Source of the DNA: Pictodentalium vernedei
Lineage: Eukaryota > Mollusca > Scaphopoda > Dentaliida > Dentaliidae
Direction: 5' to 3'
NCBI GenBank assembly: GCA_031216915.1
Contig: CM062290.1
Span: 254,082,581 to 254,146,580, forward strand
DNA length: 64,000 bases
Shown here: piece after piece, positions 34,329 to 46,757 of the stretch
Numbering within the stretch: position 1 is the first letter of the stretch
Layout: each line of letters starts with the position of its first letter
Position numbers and translations under genes: made by a program
Notes under the pieces: generated by a model
What the model was told of the DNA's origin: nothing
Databases searched by the model: none
The model's input: the letters and a program-made list of their open reading frames with translations, nothing else

Positions 34329-34518
34329 CTTGGTGAAGACTTAAATGAGAGGATTCAAAAATATGGCCCAGAGACAAATGGAATGAGTGTACTCTTGATA
34401 CCACTCCATCCAAAAAGTCGTGGCACCATTCGTCTAAAGTCCACAAATCCCCATGACCACCCAACAATAGACCCAAATTATTTGGAAGACAAAGAAGATG
34501 TGATATCATTTGTGGAAG
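34329..34518 (+). CDS. GMC oxidoreductase, third visible coding exon
   Basis: The exon enters in phase 0 after TTTACTTCCAG and leaves in phase 1 at donor GTAAGC. It encodes LGEDLNERIQKYGPETNGMS, then VLLIPLHPKSRGTIRLKS, then PTIDPNYLEDKEDVISFVE. HPKSRGTIRLKS and IDPNYL are among the most conserved strings of the GMC C-terminal domain. In the family this region precedes the helix that carries residues toward the active-site histidine. The short block following MNLKKE is somewhat more divergent than the rest. Confidence 0.93.
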
Positions 34519-36440
34519 GTAAGCATAAATTATTTCAAATAAAGTTTAGTATCAGAAGACTGCATCACTTATTCCTGTGTACTACACTTCATGGAATTAG
34601 CGAGAACATCTTTTTTTTATATTTCCTGAGTGCCATAGAATCACGAAACAACGTTGGTTAGTGGTTATATTAACAATATGGCACATCGGGGGTTCAAACC
34701 CACGAGGAGAGAGTTTCATTCGGCCCCAACCATCTTGCAAAACTATACTAAACCACGTTTTATATTTCTAATAAAATTTCAACAGATGCAAGGGATCACT
34801 TTCGTTTTCAGCTGCGGTTATAAATTGGTCAGTCTTGGCTTACTGGCCAGATCTGTATGTCTGTCAATCTGTGACCAATGACAGTTTGAACTCGACAACT
34901 TTTCAAATACTTGGTGGAATGACAACATATTCACACTCGAGTATATCGTACTGGTGTCTAGACCCATGTTCAGTGAAGGGGTTATTGGGAGTATTTTTTT
35001 GTCATCGGTCGGTCTGTGATCAACAAGTTTTAAACGTTTCAAATACTCGATAGAGTGACTTTATATTTGGTATGCAAGTGTATCATGTTGCTCATGCCCA
35101 ATGCAGTTGCAATGTGGAGAATTTTTATCATCGGTAGGTCTGTCTGTGACTAACGACTTGTAAATTCAATTTTTAAAATACTTCATGTAATGACATCATA
35201 TTTTGTAGGCAAATGTACCTTATTGATGTCTAGGTTAACGTTCAATGTGGGTATTATTGTGAGTATGTTTGGGCTATATTTCCCATGATGGATGTTGTTT
35301 CATTTTGACCATCCATCATTGTTTAGTTGCTACGGTATTTCTTCTGACACAATATTAAATGTTACAGCACTGGAGGCTGAGATAGTATCATTTCGTTCAA
35401 TACTATCTGCAGTAAAATGAATGAGTCCATTCTTCAGTTATCTAAAGGTTCAATAATAATTTAATCCTGCTGCTCTGTATGGCTATAGGATTAAATTATT
35501 ATTGATCCTCATTCTGATTTATTCTTCATTGTGTCGTGTGCTTGTCCTCTGCCAAACTTTTTCTTTGTTCAAAAATTGATGGATACCGTTTTGTAATGTT
35601 CAACTAGGCGTGCTCGATGTTACCACCACAACAAATGTTCCAACAGACTCTGTTGGAAACGGGATTGATTTCTGTTTTCACGTCAGTCAAAAACAGAAAT
35701 TCAGATGTTATCCTGATAAGTTCAGCCCTATGTGCCCCAAATATGAATCATTGAATTCAACCTTGGTTGGAGACACTGGACTCCAATATTGATCACAAAA
35801 TTCCTACATGAATAGTATGTTGAAAACCATTTATCCTGTACTTAGTAACTTCCAGCTGAAGCTGCTACAAGAGTAGTAAACAAAACTACAGTGGTGTGCT
35901 TATGACTGCCGGCAGATCATAACATGCTTACACTCCGATTACTTTATTCATTCAAGCAAAACATGTCCTGAGCATTGCTCAGAAAACTTGAAAAGACCAC
36001 AAACTGACACACTATAACATGGCTCCAGTTATAAAAGCAGTCCAGTTCATTATAACATGAAAAAGGAGAATTTGCAAAATGGGTACAATTTGTCCATTAC
36101 TATAGTAGTGGCCAAAATTGGGGGGTTTCAGACTCAAGTAGTTAGTGGGACCCTGGGACCTTGTTTGTCATGTTATGGGACGTTACAGAGCATAAAATGG
36201 CTTCAGAAGGTTCACGACGGTGTTACCGCCAACCCAAAACTAATCACCACAAGAGCCTACAATGCCCAGTTATTCTGCTTTCGGACAATGCTTGTTACAG
36301 AAAACCATAATATCGCTATACTGATGGGTTATAAATTCAAAAGCTTAATCTCTACATCTGACGAGGAAACATTACAATGACAATAAGGTTACACATAGAA
36401 TGTAAACTGAGCAATACGGCCAACTACGGATCGTCCCAAA
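34519..36440. repeat. intron with degenerate about 160-bp tandem units and a hairpin
   Basis: At about 34810-35270 a loosely repeated unit contains TCTGTGATCAACAAG / TCTGTGACTAACGAC and TGACAACATATT / TGACATCATATT. At 35450-35503 there is a hairpin with arms TCAATAATAATTTAATCCT and its exact complement. No exon is seen. Confidence 0.5.
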
Positions 36441-36499
36441 ACACAGAGTGTAATCTTAACTATCAAGAGAAACAGAAATTGCAGGGTAATGATGTAAAA

Positions 36500-36650
36500 A
36501 GCCGAGTACAGTCACCTCCCTGCCCCCCCCCCCCCCCCCCCACATCGAGGGGAAGGTGTCTACACATTTTATAATGGAGCACAGCCGAGTACAGTCACCT
36601 ACTCCCCCCCCCCCTCCCACATTGAGGGGAAGGTGTCTACACGTTTTACC
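36500..36650 (+). repeat. two-copy direct repeat with poly-C tracts
   Basis: GCCGAGTACAGTCACCT, poly-C, CACAT(C/T)GAGGGGAAGGTG and TCTACAC occur twice in tandem, about 85 bp apart. The C tracts differ: 19 C at 36523-36541 and 11 C at 36604-36614. Confidence 0.75.
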
Positions 36651-36765
36651 GTTCCCAGTCACTCGTTACCCAATACATTGCGGCTTTCATTCAGTTCGCA
36701 TGTATCTAACATTTGCAATACAGTGCCGTCCATGTAGAGTAGATTGTGGCCACAGTTTTCGGAGC

Positions 36766-36892
36766 AGCGTCCGTCCGTCCGTCCATCCGTCCATCCGTCT
36801 GTCCGTCCATCCGTCTGTCTGTCTAGAGATGTCTGTCTGTCTTGAGAGAGGGGGGGGGAGGGAGGGAGGGAGGGAGAGAGAGAGAGATATAT
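36766..36892. repeat. (CCGT/CCAT)n and purine-rich microsatellites
   Basis: A CCGTCCATCCGT-type stretch (36768-36842) runs into a G/A-rich tract with G9 and (GGGA)n, then (GA)n. The overlapping open frames here are products of the simple repeats. Confidence 0.8.
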
Positions 36893-37039
36893 AGAATAAA
36901 CATATAGTGTTTTCATGTAAAAAATTTATTCTACGAGTAGGATTAAGAATGAAACCGACGAGCCTCTGGCGAGTCTGTTTCATTCTTAATTCTATGAGTA
37001 GAATAAATTTTTTACTTGAAGACACTATACGTTTATTTT
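36893..37039. repeat. long palindrome (MITE-like)
   Basis: Arms 36893-36955 and 36977-37039 are complementary over about 62 bp with a handful of mismatches, around a 21-bp centre. No open frame of interest is seen. Confidence 0.8.
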
Positions 37040-37547
37040 GTTTATCCCATAAATTTTCTACAGGGCAGTCATGTCAAAATCGTGTTATAATTTGCTACAA
37101 AACACAGCGTGAAGTGAGGAGCACATCGGTCCAATTCGATCGACCAAATCGGCAAAAATAAACAAGGCGCAGTAACACATTTCTGTCTAAAAATAATTCC
37201 CCTACAAACTTGAGCTAAACTTGCAAAACTACTTTATTATATGAGCAGTGTGTGGTGCTTTCTACTGTCATTGTGCAATACTTTCAAAAAGAGTTAAAGA
37301 AATCAACAATGGAACTATTGATTATGCTAGATAAATATGGTAGAGGCCAGAGGTCAACAAGTCCGTCGCTACTAGGGGAATAAATTCTTTCAGTGTTAAA
37401 CCTACAGGGAAATTTATCACCCTACTAGGTGAATAAAGTAAAAATTTATCCAAGGCCTTTATTGTTCAAATAAACGGCCATTTATGGGATAAAGAGAGTT
37501 AATTCAAACATATCAATGTTATTCCACCTGTAAACAACAAAAGAAGG

Positions 37548-37715
37548 AATATGTCAATATGACCTATGAACTCATGAATGTAAGAGAGGGAGAGAGACAT
37601 ACAAAGACTGTTTGAATCCACCATGGTAACAAATATGTCAATATGACCTATGAACTCATGAATGTAAGAGAGGGAGAGAGACATACAAAGACTGTTTGAA
37701 TCCACCATGGTAACA
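37548..37715 (+). repeat. 84-bp tandem duplication, two identical copies
   Basis: The copy at 37548-37631 is repeated without visible change at 37632-37715. Each starts AATATGTCAATATGACC and ends CACCATGGTAACA. Confidence 0.92.
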
Positions 37716-38012
37716 GAGACAGTTTAAAAAGCGATCGGTGATTGAAAGGCATTGGAAAACCTTCAAGCATATTTTGTTGTTGTGCATTCTTTCTTTATAG
37801 TATCAACCACCTCTGCCGCTCCCCGCCACATAATATGCCTGTCAGTGAGACCGTTTCCTATATGTGACCAATGAGCGTTAAACCAATCCACTTGCATGGA
37901 AATCAGCAGATAAACTGCACAAGCCTAATTTATACCATGCGATCTTAAAATATCATCTTTAGCTGTGATCAGTGTTTGTCTATCTAATCTATCTGTGTAC
38001 CTTTATCTCCAG

Positions 38013-38235
38013 GGAGTAAATTCATGTACAACCTTTCTAATACTGAAGTATTTCAAAAGTATGGAGTTGAATCAATCTTTCCAAAATTTCCTGAATGTGA
38101 GAATGTAGAAAATGGCTCAGATAAATCATGGCAATGTTACATAAGACATTATGCACAAACCGTGTGGCATCCCGTTGGAACCTGTAAAATGGGTGCAGCT
38201 ACAGATCCTTCTAGTGTTGTCGATCCACGTCTGAG
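38013..38235 (+). CDS. GMC oxidoreductase, fourth visible coding exon (catalytic His)
   Basis: The acceptor TTTATCTCCAG and donor GTGAGT bound 223 bases, phase 1 in and phase 2 out. The translation begins with the GS completed across the junction, then KFMYNLSNTEVFQKYGVES. It ends CYIRHYAQTVWHPVGTCKMG, then AATDPSSVVDPRLR. The histidine in HPVGTCKMG is the catalytic base conserved in GMC oxidoreductases, and VDPRLRV leads into the last block of the FAD domain. All family residues I can check are present, so the gene looks functional in this part. Confidence 0.95.
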
Positions 38236-39234
38236 GTGAGTATTTTATCGGACTATTTTGAAAATATACCCAGGCATTTTGTCGTGGAGGTGTGCTAAGT
38301 GGTGATCAACGATCATGATCCATAGTCTCCCCGCCTTTGAAAATTTTGAAAAATTACTACCAATTGGAGCTCTGTGGTAAACGCTGTGTTGTGTGTGAAA
38401 AGTATATTCAAAATAGGTCGATAAAGTGGATATTTTATTTTCCAGATATTATACCTAAAAATGTAATTCTGTTAATATGAGATTCTGGCAGAAATTAAGC
38501 AGCAATAAGCTCAGTGTAACATATAGGGCCTGCAACACCAGAACTGTGTAACTAGCTTCTGTGAAACGTCTAAGCTCTTTGGCACTTTTGTTAAAGCTGA
38601 GGCTAAAACAAATATCACAGTGGTGTATATGTGTTTCACAAAAACTTTGTGCAAGCGAAAATGGTTTAAAACAACTTACCCAGATACATCATACTCTCTA
38701 ATACGATGTATCGGGATTAGTGACGTCGCCCCATTTTAATAAAATTCTCAAATCACAAATAGGAAATAGTTCCTCAGGTGGAACGCCAATTTCGTGGGGG
38801 AGGTGCATTTGCACACATCATACCTCCTCTGGCTACTCACCTAATAGCCGTATTCAGTAGAACACTTCAACATTTTACTTTTCTAATGTGACGGAATGTG
38901 ATTCAGTAAACATACAAAACATTTTTCGCTACAATTTGACAAAGTAAGAAAGAACTTTCCCAGTACTTGTTTGTCCATTGTCCGTCGTCCTTCAATCCAC
39001 TGTCATCGTTTTATTTGTCCTCCATATAATTTCTTAGCCATTGAGAATTATTGAACCCAAACTCATACACAGGTGTATTTTGACTTGATGTGCAGACAGT
39101 GTGCCATGTATTCCTTTCTTAGAGAGGTATGTGCCCTTAAGTTCAAGGTCACATTGCAATAGTGTATTTCACTGAGCAATAAGAATTAGACATTCTGTTT
39201 GTGTGGGACATCATGTTTTCACCACTGAAACTGT
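38236..39234. other. intron, no recognised features
   Basis: This is about 1 kb of AT-rich intron. Short words such as TTGTCCATTGTCCGTCGTCC near 38970 hint at an old remnant of a hairpin-ended element, but no boundaries are seen. Confidence 0.4.
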
Positions 39235-39475
39235 TTAACCCTTTACCTAACTTGAAAAACAGACGACACTTGCAACAAAAATTCTTGAATAACTATTGTT
39301 TTCCATTTTTTGTCTCAAAAACATAGGTTATGACCCCTCATTGGAACAAGCTTGTTCCAATGAGGGGGAATAACCTATGTTTTTGAGACAAAAATGAAAA
39401 AATAATGAAAATTAATTGACGATTTTTGAGAATAGCGCTGGTCAGTTTTGGCCGTTTTGCAGGGTAAAGGGTTAA
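39235..39475. mobile_element. piggyBac-like MITE, copy 2
   Basis: It has TTAA at both ends, termini CCCTTTACC and GGTAAAGGG, and a central palindrome around TTGGAACAAGCTTGTTCCAA. It is about 241 bp, close in length and sequence to 3855-4094. Diverged fragments of the same family may lie at 39480-39560, 41640-41700 and 46385-46490. Confidence 0.78.
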
Positions 39476-39560
39476 GAAAAAACTCGCCAACATGCGTATT
39501 AATCCTGTACCAAACACGAAAGGGAGACGAAACTTGCAAACAAAATTCTTGAATAACCAA

Positions 39561-40998
39561 TTTTAGCTTAACTTGACAAAGTAAAGATAGGCTATTGCCA
39601 TCACGCATGCCGAAGTTTGTGAGTCTGTCAGTCGCTTAGTCTGTTGATGTCTAGATGAGAATGGCCCCTTTTGATCACGGTCGGTTAACCATGATGGCTG
39701 CACGAGCCCGAAACTTGAAAACCTTTAGCACAGTCTACAGGTCGTATTTATGAAAGGATTGCATTGCAACTTGGTAGGATGACTCCGTATAATGTCTAGA
39801 TGAGAACGTACCTTTTGGTCGTGATCGGTCAACCGTGACTGCTGCACGGGTCCAAAACCCGAAAACCTTTAGCTCAATCTACAGGTAGTATTCATGAAGA
39901 GATTTCATTGTAACTTGGTAGAATGACTCCGTATAATGTCTGGATGGGGACATCCTCTTTTTGTCTGATCCCTTCCTGTGATGGCCGCACGGGCACGTTA
40001 CCTAGGTTCATTTAGCACAGACTACAGCTTGCATTTAAGGGCAAGAATTTTTACCCCTCCCAAAATTTCTATTTTCCAAACTGAGAGGCAGATTTGAACC
40101 AAATTTCATATGAGGGCTTATTGAGTCATAAGTACTTAATTTATTCCCAAATTGTTATCCCATCGTGTCATGGGAACAGCAGGAGCTAAAAATAGAAAAA
40201 ATTAAAACGCCCATATATCCAAAACTACATGGCACTGAGAATTCTTATTTGGTGTGAATCTTCCTTAGGACCAACAGAATGGAATGGGCAAAAAAATGCT
40301 ATCGGTTTTATCATGGAGTACTTATCTGGGACTTTGAAAAAGTGCTGAGCCAGCATTTTGTAACACTGTGGGTAATGGGAAAAACATTTAAGGCTATTTT
40401 TTTGTCCCAAACCACTTCTCCAAATGCTTTCAAATTTCACATATAACATCTTTGGAAGATTGTTTCACATGTTTATGAAAGCAATTCCCTGGGTCCATAT
40501 TTGGGCTCTCTATGGGGGCCCAAATGTTTAATACCAATAAGAATCTTTTGATATTTGGTATGCAGCATCCTTAAGGGGGTGAGATTCAAGTTTGTTCGAG
40601 TCAAGTCAGTGGGTTCATATTTAGGCTGAAAATTTGGGGTCCCGGTCCAGACTTAGAAATTTTGGACCGAAATCCGGAAATGAGTTTTTTTTGTTTTTAT
40701 GGATTTTGGTCAATTTTAAGACAAAAAAAAATGGGCTGAAAATATTTTGTTTGGGACTTGGGAAAAATTTTTTAAAATCTGTTTTTTATGCGTTTATCTA
40801 AATTTTGGGACGTAAAAGTGCAGGAACTGAAAATAGAAGGAAAATCCTTTGTATTGTGTAGGCACAAACGCTTCATCTAGTTGGTATATGCTTTTCTTAG
40901 GAGGGGCGTATGCAGCTTATTCAAGTCAAGTCCCTGGTTTGATATTTAGACTACCATGTCAGGTGAGCTCCCTCAGCCCACCCTGGGGCCTCTGGTTT
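39561..40998 (+). mobile_element. hairpin-ended tandem-repeat element, diverged copy
   Basis: The degenerate head TTTTAGCTTAACTTGAC..GGCTATTGCCATCAC matches the head of 49174 and the tail CAGGTGAGCTCCCTCAGCCC with GGGGCCTCTGGTTT matches element B. About 2.3 units of roughly 144 bp (TGTCTAGATGAGAA at 39648 and 39793, a variant at 39936) lie near the left end. Part of the 166-bp unit lies at 40540-40640. Confidence 0.65.
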
Positions 40999-43188
40999 AA
41001 ACATCCTTTTTGTATGATGTCTAAAATGAAAACATCATAATCTGTCAGCTGTGACATCAAGAGGGGGGGGGGTGAATCCTAATGTCTTTATTTACCACAA
41101 TCTACAGATCATATTTATGAAGCAATTTCATTGTAATTTGGTTGGGAGTATGACTTGTTCTTATGACTAGATGAGAACATCCTACATGCATTTAGTCCAA
41201 ATTGGTCATATTGGTCAATGGCGAGAGTCCCTGCTCCTAAAACCTTCGGTTAAGTTACTTGGTGATGTGATGTCCAGATGGATTTCTGAATGAATATCCG
41301 GATGAGTTTCCCATTTTGGTTCAGCTCTATCAACCATGAGAGCCCATACGGGGTCCCAGGCCTCAGACTTTATTCTTCTACCACCCACCCTCTACAGATT
41401 CTTTGGAATGATTTTACTGTGCTTTGGTAACTGTGAGGACCACACCAACCCAAGACTCACTTCTTTAGTACAGTCTACACCTCAAACCATTCTTGTTGAA
41501 AACATAACATGTAGGGTACAGAATGTAACATATTCTCAATTATCACCATCCTTGTCTTATTTTATAATCCTGTCATACACGTTGAGCATCATCCTTTTCA
41601 TCAAACTCTACACACAGTCAAGTTAAGCTGCAGTGTCATTGACACATTCATTGTGAATTGCGCTGACCAGTTTTGTACGTTACATTGGGTAAGGGGTTAA
41701 GATGAGACCCGTGTAAATTTTTCACTGTGCAATCTTTTGGACAGATCCTTATAAGAAAATATGTATCGTAAGTGGAAGGTGTGTCCAGACCTCTCAGTAA
41801 GAATGGTATTCATCGATCAAGGTCATAGGTGACAGTTTGTGAAACAGGAGAACAATTAACGGCAAAAGTGGGAGCTGATATGTACAGTACCTTGATACTT
41901 TGAAGGAGGTAATAGACAATACATTGTGGAGTGGAGCGACGACAGGAGACAACATCAACTCGAGAACGTCAGGGGCCTCTTGAGAAGAATTTGATCATTT
42001 AGGCAGTTGATAAATTCATTCTGATTTGAGTTTTGTAAATCTTGTTTTATTATCATTAAATTATATTCAGATTGATACCCATCGGTTATCATTTTAAATA
42101 TCAAGTCAGAGACACTCCCACATCACGAATCTACTCCACAAACACAGCGAGGTGGCGAGACGTATGTGCCCTCAATGACCAGGCGGTGCTCTCAAATTAT
42201 GATCGAGTTCCAGGGTGACCAAAAACCTCTCATCTCCACCCCAGCTTGTTGTCCAGATGTTTAGTCAATCATTTTTTCCCATGCTGCCCATTTTAGAGGA
42301 CTTCCACCCCTAGTATTGGTGACTGAATTCTATTTTTCTAGTCAAACAGAGTTTGTGTACCACAGACAACGAGCTCTGTTACACTTTCTGGGGTTCCCAA
42401 TGGAATTCTGAATTCAGAAATCGGGAATGTGTTGTCTATAATAATACATTAGCAAGTGTGGATACCCACGGGAGATAGTTGCTATTTAGATTAAAAGTGA
42501 ATTAGTTACGCCTTTGTTTTCTTTTTTAATCCCGAGGCATTGCATTGTCCTTTCATATGGTATCGCTGAACTAAATATTTGAATTAGAGTTACCCGCCTT
42601 GAAATGTTGCAGAATCCTTTTATATTGGTGAAATATATAGCTGCATCCCCAGTTTTTGAAACAAAATTGACATTCGTATTGTTTTGCTTGCAGTATGATT
42701 AAATGAGACAGAGTTTTTCCAAACATATTGTGTGCTGATGCAGATTTTAGTTTTATTTTGGGATCAAGGTAGTTTTTAAAGAAAGCTGTAAATTCTTATC
42801 CCTCTCAACTAATTTATTAGGTAACAGGTTAGAAACCTCTTCTGGAGGCAGTGCAGATTTTAGGCCCATTTGACAATGTTTGGACACTTTTCCTTAAAAA
42901 AGCAAATTTCCCATGTTTTTGACTCAGCAGAAGCCAAAAGTCGGCTTTCAATGCAGAAATGACTCCTTTATCTCATAGAAATGGTAAAATGTCTGTTTGG
43001 TAGGGTTGGGGGATAATTATAGGTATTGCTGAACTAAATATTTGAATTAGAGTACCCGCCTTAAAATGTTGTCGGAAATGATGCAATCTGTAAAAATAAA
43101 CAGCCTTGGGAAAATATATTGTTTCAATAAACGTTTGAAACATTCTATTGGCATCTTGCATTATTGTTGGATATTTCTGATAAAACGG
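40999..43188. other. intron with minor repeats
   Basis: It contains a G10 run at 41063-41072 and a partial match to the 144-bp unit at about 41090-41230. A direct repeat GCTGAACTAAATATTTGAAT occurs at about 42565 and 43026. No exon is seen. Confidence 0.45.
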
Positions 43189-43447
43189 TTGCCTACATGG
43201 GGGCACGATGACAACGTGTACTAAGGCTTACTGCACGTCGATGGTGCACATGTCTTCAACTGCTGTAACCCTGCTTGAGCGGAGCTTGAACAGAGTTAGA
43301 ATGTTGAGGAGCTGACAGTTGCTCGTCGATGATCGATGGTTCTCTCCGGTACTCCGGCTTCCTCCACCCATAAAAATGTCACGGATGACGATTAGCCATT
43401 GCTTCATAAGTATGTGACCTTAAACACCAATAAATAAATTCTGATAA
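43189..43447 (+). mobile_element. tRNA-derived SINE, 5'-truncated copy
   Basis: From TTGCCTACATGGGGGCACGA to the AATAAATAAAT tail it matches 53590-53850, including TACTGCACGTCGATGGTGC and GGCTTCCTCCACCC. The promoter-bearing head is missing. Confidence 0.72.
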
Positions 43448-46400
43448 ACAAGAGGGTGATTTGATGACTTTTGGACCTAAAAATGCAATTTTTGTTTGCT
43501 TTTGTAGGGAATTCCCTGAACAATATGTGCACGTGACCGGTACTTCCTTCGTGTCATTTTTTCTCTCTCATTTGTTACATGACCCCCTGTTTTCGGGTCA
43601 GAAAAAGTTGTCTGAATGGCTATACTTGACAAAAATATTTGAATGCCAAGATTAAAGTGCTACGATCATATTTTGTTTCGCCTGAACGTTATAAGGCTAG
43701 CCCATGGTAACATATTTAGATCTGTGATACCATATGAAGTGGGTGGGGGGGGGGGGGTGTCATCGTTGACATTGTCGGTCCACCTATGTCTCAGCAACCC
43801 TATAGAAATTCACCTGTCGACAAATGTATTTAAGCATTGAATCTTAGATGCTGTTTCATTTGGTATTGTTTAATACGGTCTTGATTTCAATGTATGTTAT
43901 TAACGAAATCATGACCCGCTGTTCTGTGTTGCTATCTAATGGTAACAAAGACCGATTTTGTGATAACTACTGAAAAAACTGCCACAAGTGGTCCAACGTG
44001 CTTGTCTGGTGACATGTGTTGAATGTGCTAGTCTGATGACATATGAGTCAGAGGAGCCTTAGAAATTGGCCATGTCAATCAGCAATGTCGTGGTAAATGT
44101 CATGATGGTTAACCTAGTCTTTTTCTCTGACAATGCAGATTATCCTGGCTAATGTCAGTTATTGTAGACTGTTTGTATGGAAAGCTCACCGAAACGAAAA
44201 GGTATGTAAATATAACTATCGGGTGAATTGATGTCATGGAAATATTGATCACTCCACATGACCACATGCCCAAATACCAGAAGATATTTACGGACATATC
44301 TGTTTCTAACACGAGTAACAGATAACCCTTAATAACGGAATGATTTCGTGTTTTGCTTCTGGACTCCTTATTGGAACGATCTCGAATCCTGCTCCATTAA
44401 TAGCCAATGAACTAGGCTGTGGAAGCACAAATCGACAAAACTAATGGAATTTGATTGGCACTTTCAGTGTTTTTCACTGGGTGAAATCAGCGATACCCAA
44501 ACCCATATAAATGGTTGAAAATGGACCTCTTTTAACCCTCGTCAGTCCCGATCCATTTATTGAACATTTATTCAAAAATCAACCTGTTAATTACTTATTG
44601 TTTTCGACGAAATCTTTTTGAACTGCAAAAAACGTATTTTTAGCCAAGAACTTCAGAAATTGTTTCTTCAAGTTCCTATTTTTCATGTGCTCGACCCTCT
44701 CTGGGACATTATGTTTTCACGACCGTTGGTCCATCCATCCGACCATCCTTCCTTTAACTTTTGGTTTCGTCAATAGCTAAAGAGCTCCTTATTTGATCAA
44801 ATCATAATTTTAGGGCTTACTTGGGGATGACAAGACAATGCTTCCTTTTGATTTTGGTCCAGCTGGGCAACTCAATATGACCACCATGGCATTATGACAC
44901 CATTGGGGTAATATACCACGCTTTTCGTTGCTATTGTATATTCTTAGGACCAATGGGCGTTTCTTTCGCATGTTGTTTAACTTGTTGGGCCTTTTGGTGG
45001 ATCCGATATGAGACGTGCATTTTCTGCCCATCCAACTGGATCAGGAAACTGATATAAATACTGTATACTATACTGTATAGTGCTCTATAAAAACTGTATA
45101 CTATACTATATACTTCTAATGGTGTCATTGTGTGGTGAAGACTTTAACCGCAGTTGATGTCCACTGTCCACTTACAATGTTGGTTTCAGAGCGTGCAAGG
45201 CTTCTCGTACTAGACTGATATGGTAGAATGGTATATACGGTGCCCGTTTGTCAACTGTAAGCTCTTGGTACTACTATTTTATCAAATACTTTGTCCCATC
45301 AAGTGCTTGCTATGGACAGTGTGTAAAGCGAGGCCAGGAAGTATTATGTTTAGTTATATAGTGCAATAGTATAGGATGTACGGTCTGTTCCCCTGATGAC
45401 CTATTGTTAGACGTTGGCACTACAATTCCACCTCCGTCGTTATACTGTGCTACGGTTGGTTTGGGTAGTGCAGAGTTCCAGGTCATAAATTACTGTGGGG
45501 TATGCTTGGTTGTCTGCTACGGCGATTTTCTAAAAGAGCAATGAGAGCATTTGCCCCAAGTTGCAATTGCTCTCATGGCTCTTTGACTCATTAAGATTAT
45601 ATAGGTACAAGCGTATCTAAGAAAGGGATTCTGTAAATGGGATTCTGTACGTGGTATTCCGTAAGTGGTATTCCGTATATGGGACTCCTAACCAATTCTT
45701 CCATCGACTAGTCATGTATGCAGGACCGGGATGTGCTTGTATTGTAGTTCACAGCGTAAGGTTATCACACAAAGCAAATGAACACATGCATGAAAGGCTA
45801 TATGTACCAATGTGAAAACGCACAATGTGTTACGAAAACACATAGCATTTAGCCACGATGAATAAGGGATTCTGTAGTTATAGGCAGACGATAGAAGGGA
45901 TTATCTACAGAACGTCGAGTAGTTGCTTGGTGGAATGTGCTCGTGTGCTAGTACACACAGTTACAGTGTATACTCACATGCAGCACGTGGATAAGTGCTG
46001 GATATGCTTCTATTATGTACCGAAGAATAACATTACAGTAATTTAGAGACTTCTTCTATTTTATTTCAACTTACCAAGTCGGTTGCAGGTTTATTCCAGT
46101 ACTATTAAATCCAAGTTCGTTTTTTCACCATTCGTTTCTTCTTTCCTTTGCTTTGTTGAAGCATTAGTCTGAATAACTCTTCCCGTGGGTGCAGCCACGG
46201 CAAGAAGTATTTGTTCAAACTCAGAAAACAACTATCCAGAAAAACTGATAAACCTTTAACATTTTTAAACGAATAAAATAACAAAGACAACTGTGAGGAG
46301 CCTCTCTGTACATAGGAAATGCCAGAGTTCTCCATTCCATTCGAAGCAAGAATGGCAAGACCGGTAATTAGATTTTTGGTGTGGCTCATTCCAATGAAGG

Positions 46401-46757
46401 GGTCACATGATTTTGAAAAAATGGAAAAAATATTTTTTAAAATATTAAATTTTAATATCCTGTTCGATGGGTAAAGGGATAACAGGTAGAAAATACAATT
46501 CCAGGAAATCTAATTGTGACAGATTTTTGTGAGCCCTGTAAAATAATCTGATTAGTGATTATGCAGTTAGTCGCTTATTTTCTCCAAGAGTTCGAAAAGT
46601 AAGTAAGCATTTCTAAAACTTATTTTTAATCTTCACGAGTATACCACTATGGACAGCATTGTTAGTTACAGATAATTCATTCAAAACTCTTTTAATGTGG
46701 ATTTTTGCAGCTCAGATAGATTCCATTTGTTGACAGTTTTGTGTATTGTCTTTGCAG
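43448..46757. other. intron before last GMC exon
   Basis: A G13 run lies at 43745-43757. Short tandem copies of a roughly 17-bp unit (GTGGTATTCCGTAA-like) lie at about 45625-45690. An A/T-rich repeat with TATACTATACTGTATA is near 45065. A possible MITE remnant ends at GGGTAAAGGGATAA near 46470. I see no coding exon. Confidence 0.45.

Noticed and set aside
35610-36380. Small open frames of 60 and 107 residues in the third visible GMC intron
   Set aside because: No splice-consistent link to neighbouring GMC exons, which already join in frame, and no family resemblance.
36556-37025. Several overlapping frames of 80-112 residues
   Set aside because: They arise from poly-C, (CCGT)n and (GA)n simple repeats.
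42558-43075. LTR retrotransposon with short LTRs
   Set aside because: The direct repeats are about 50 bp, lack TG..CA ends, and enclose no primer-binding site or coding sequence.
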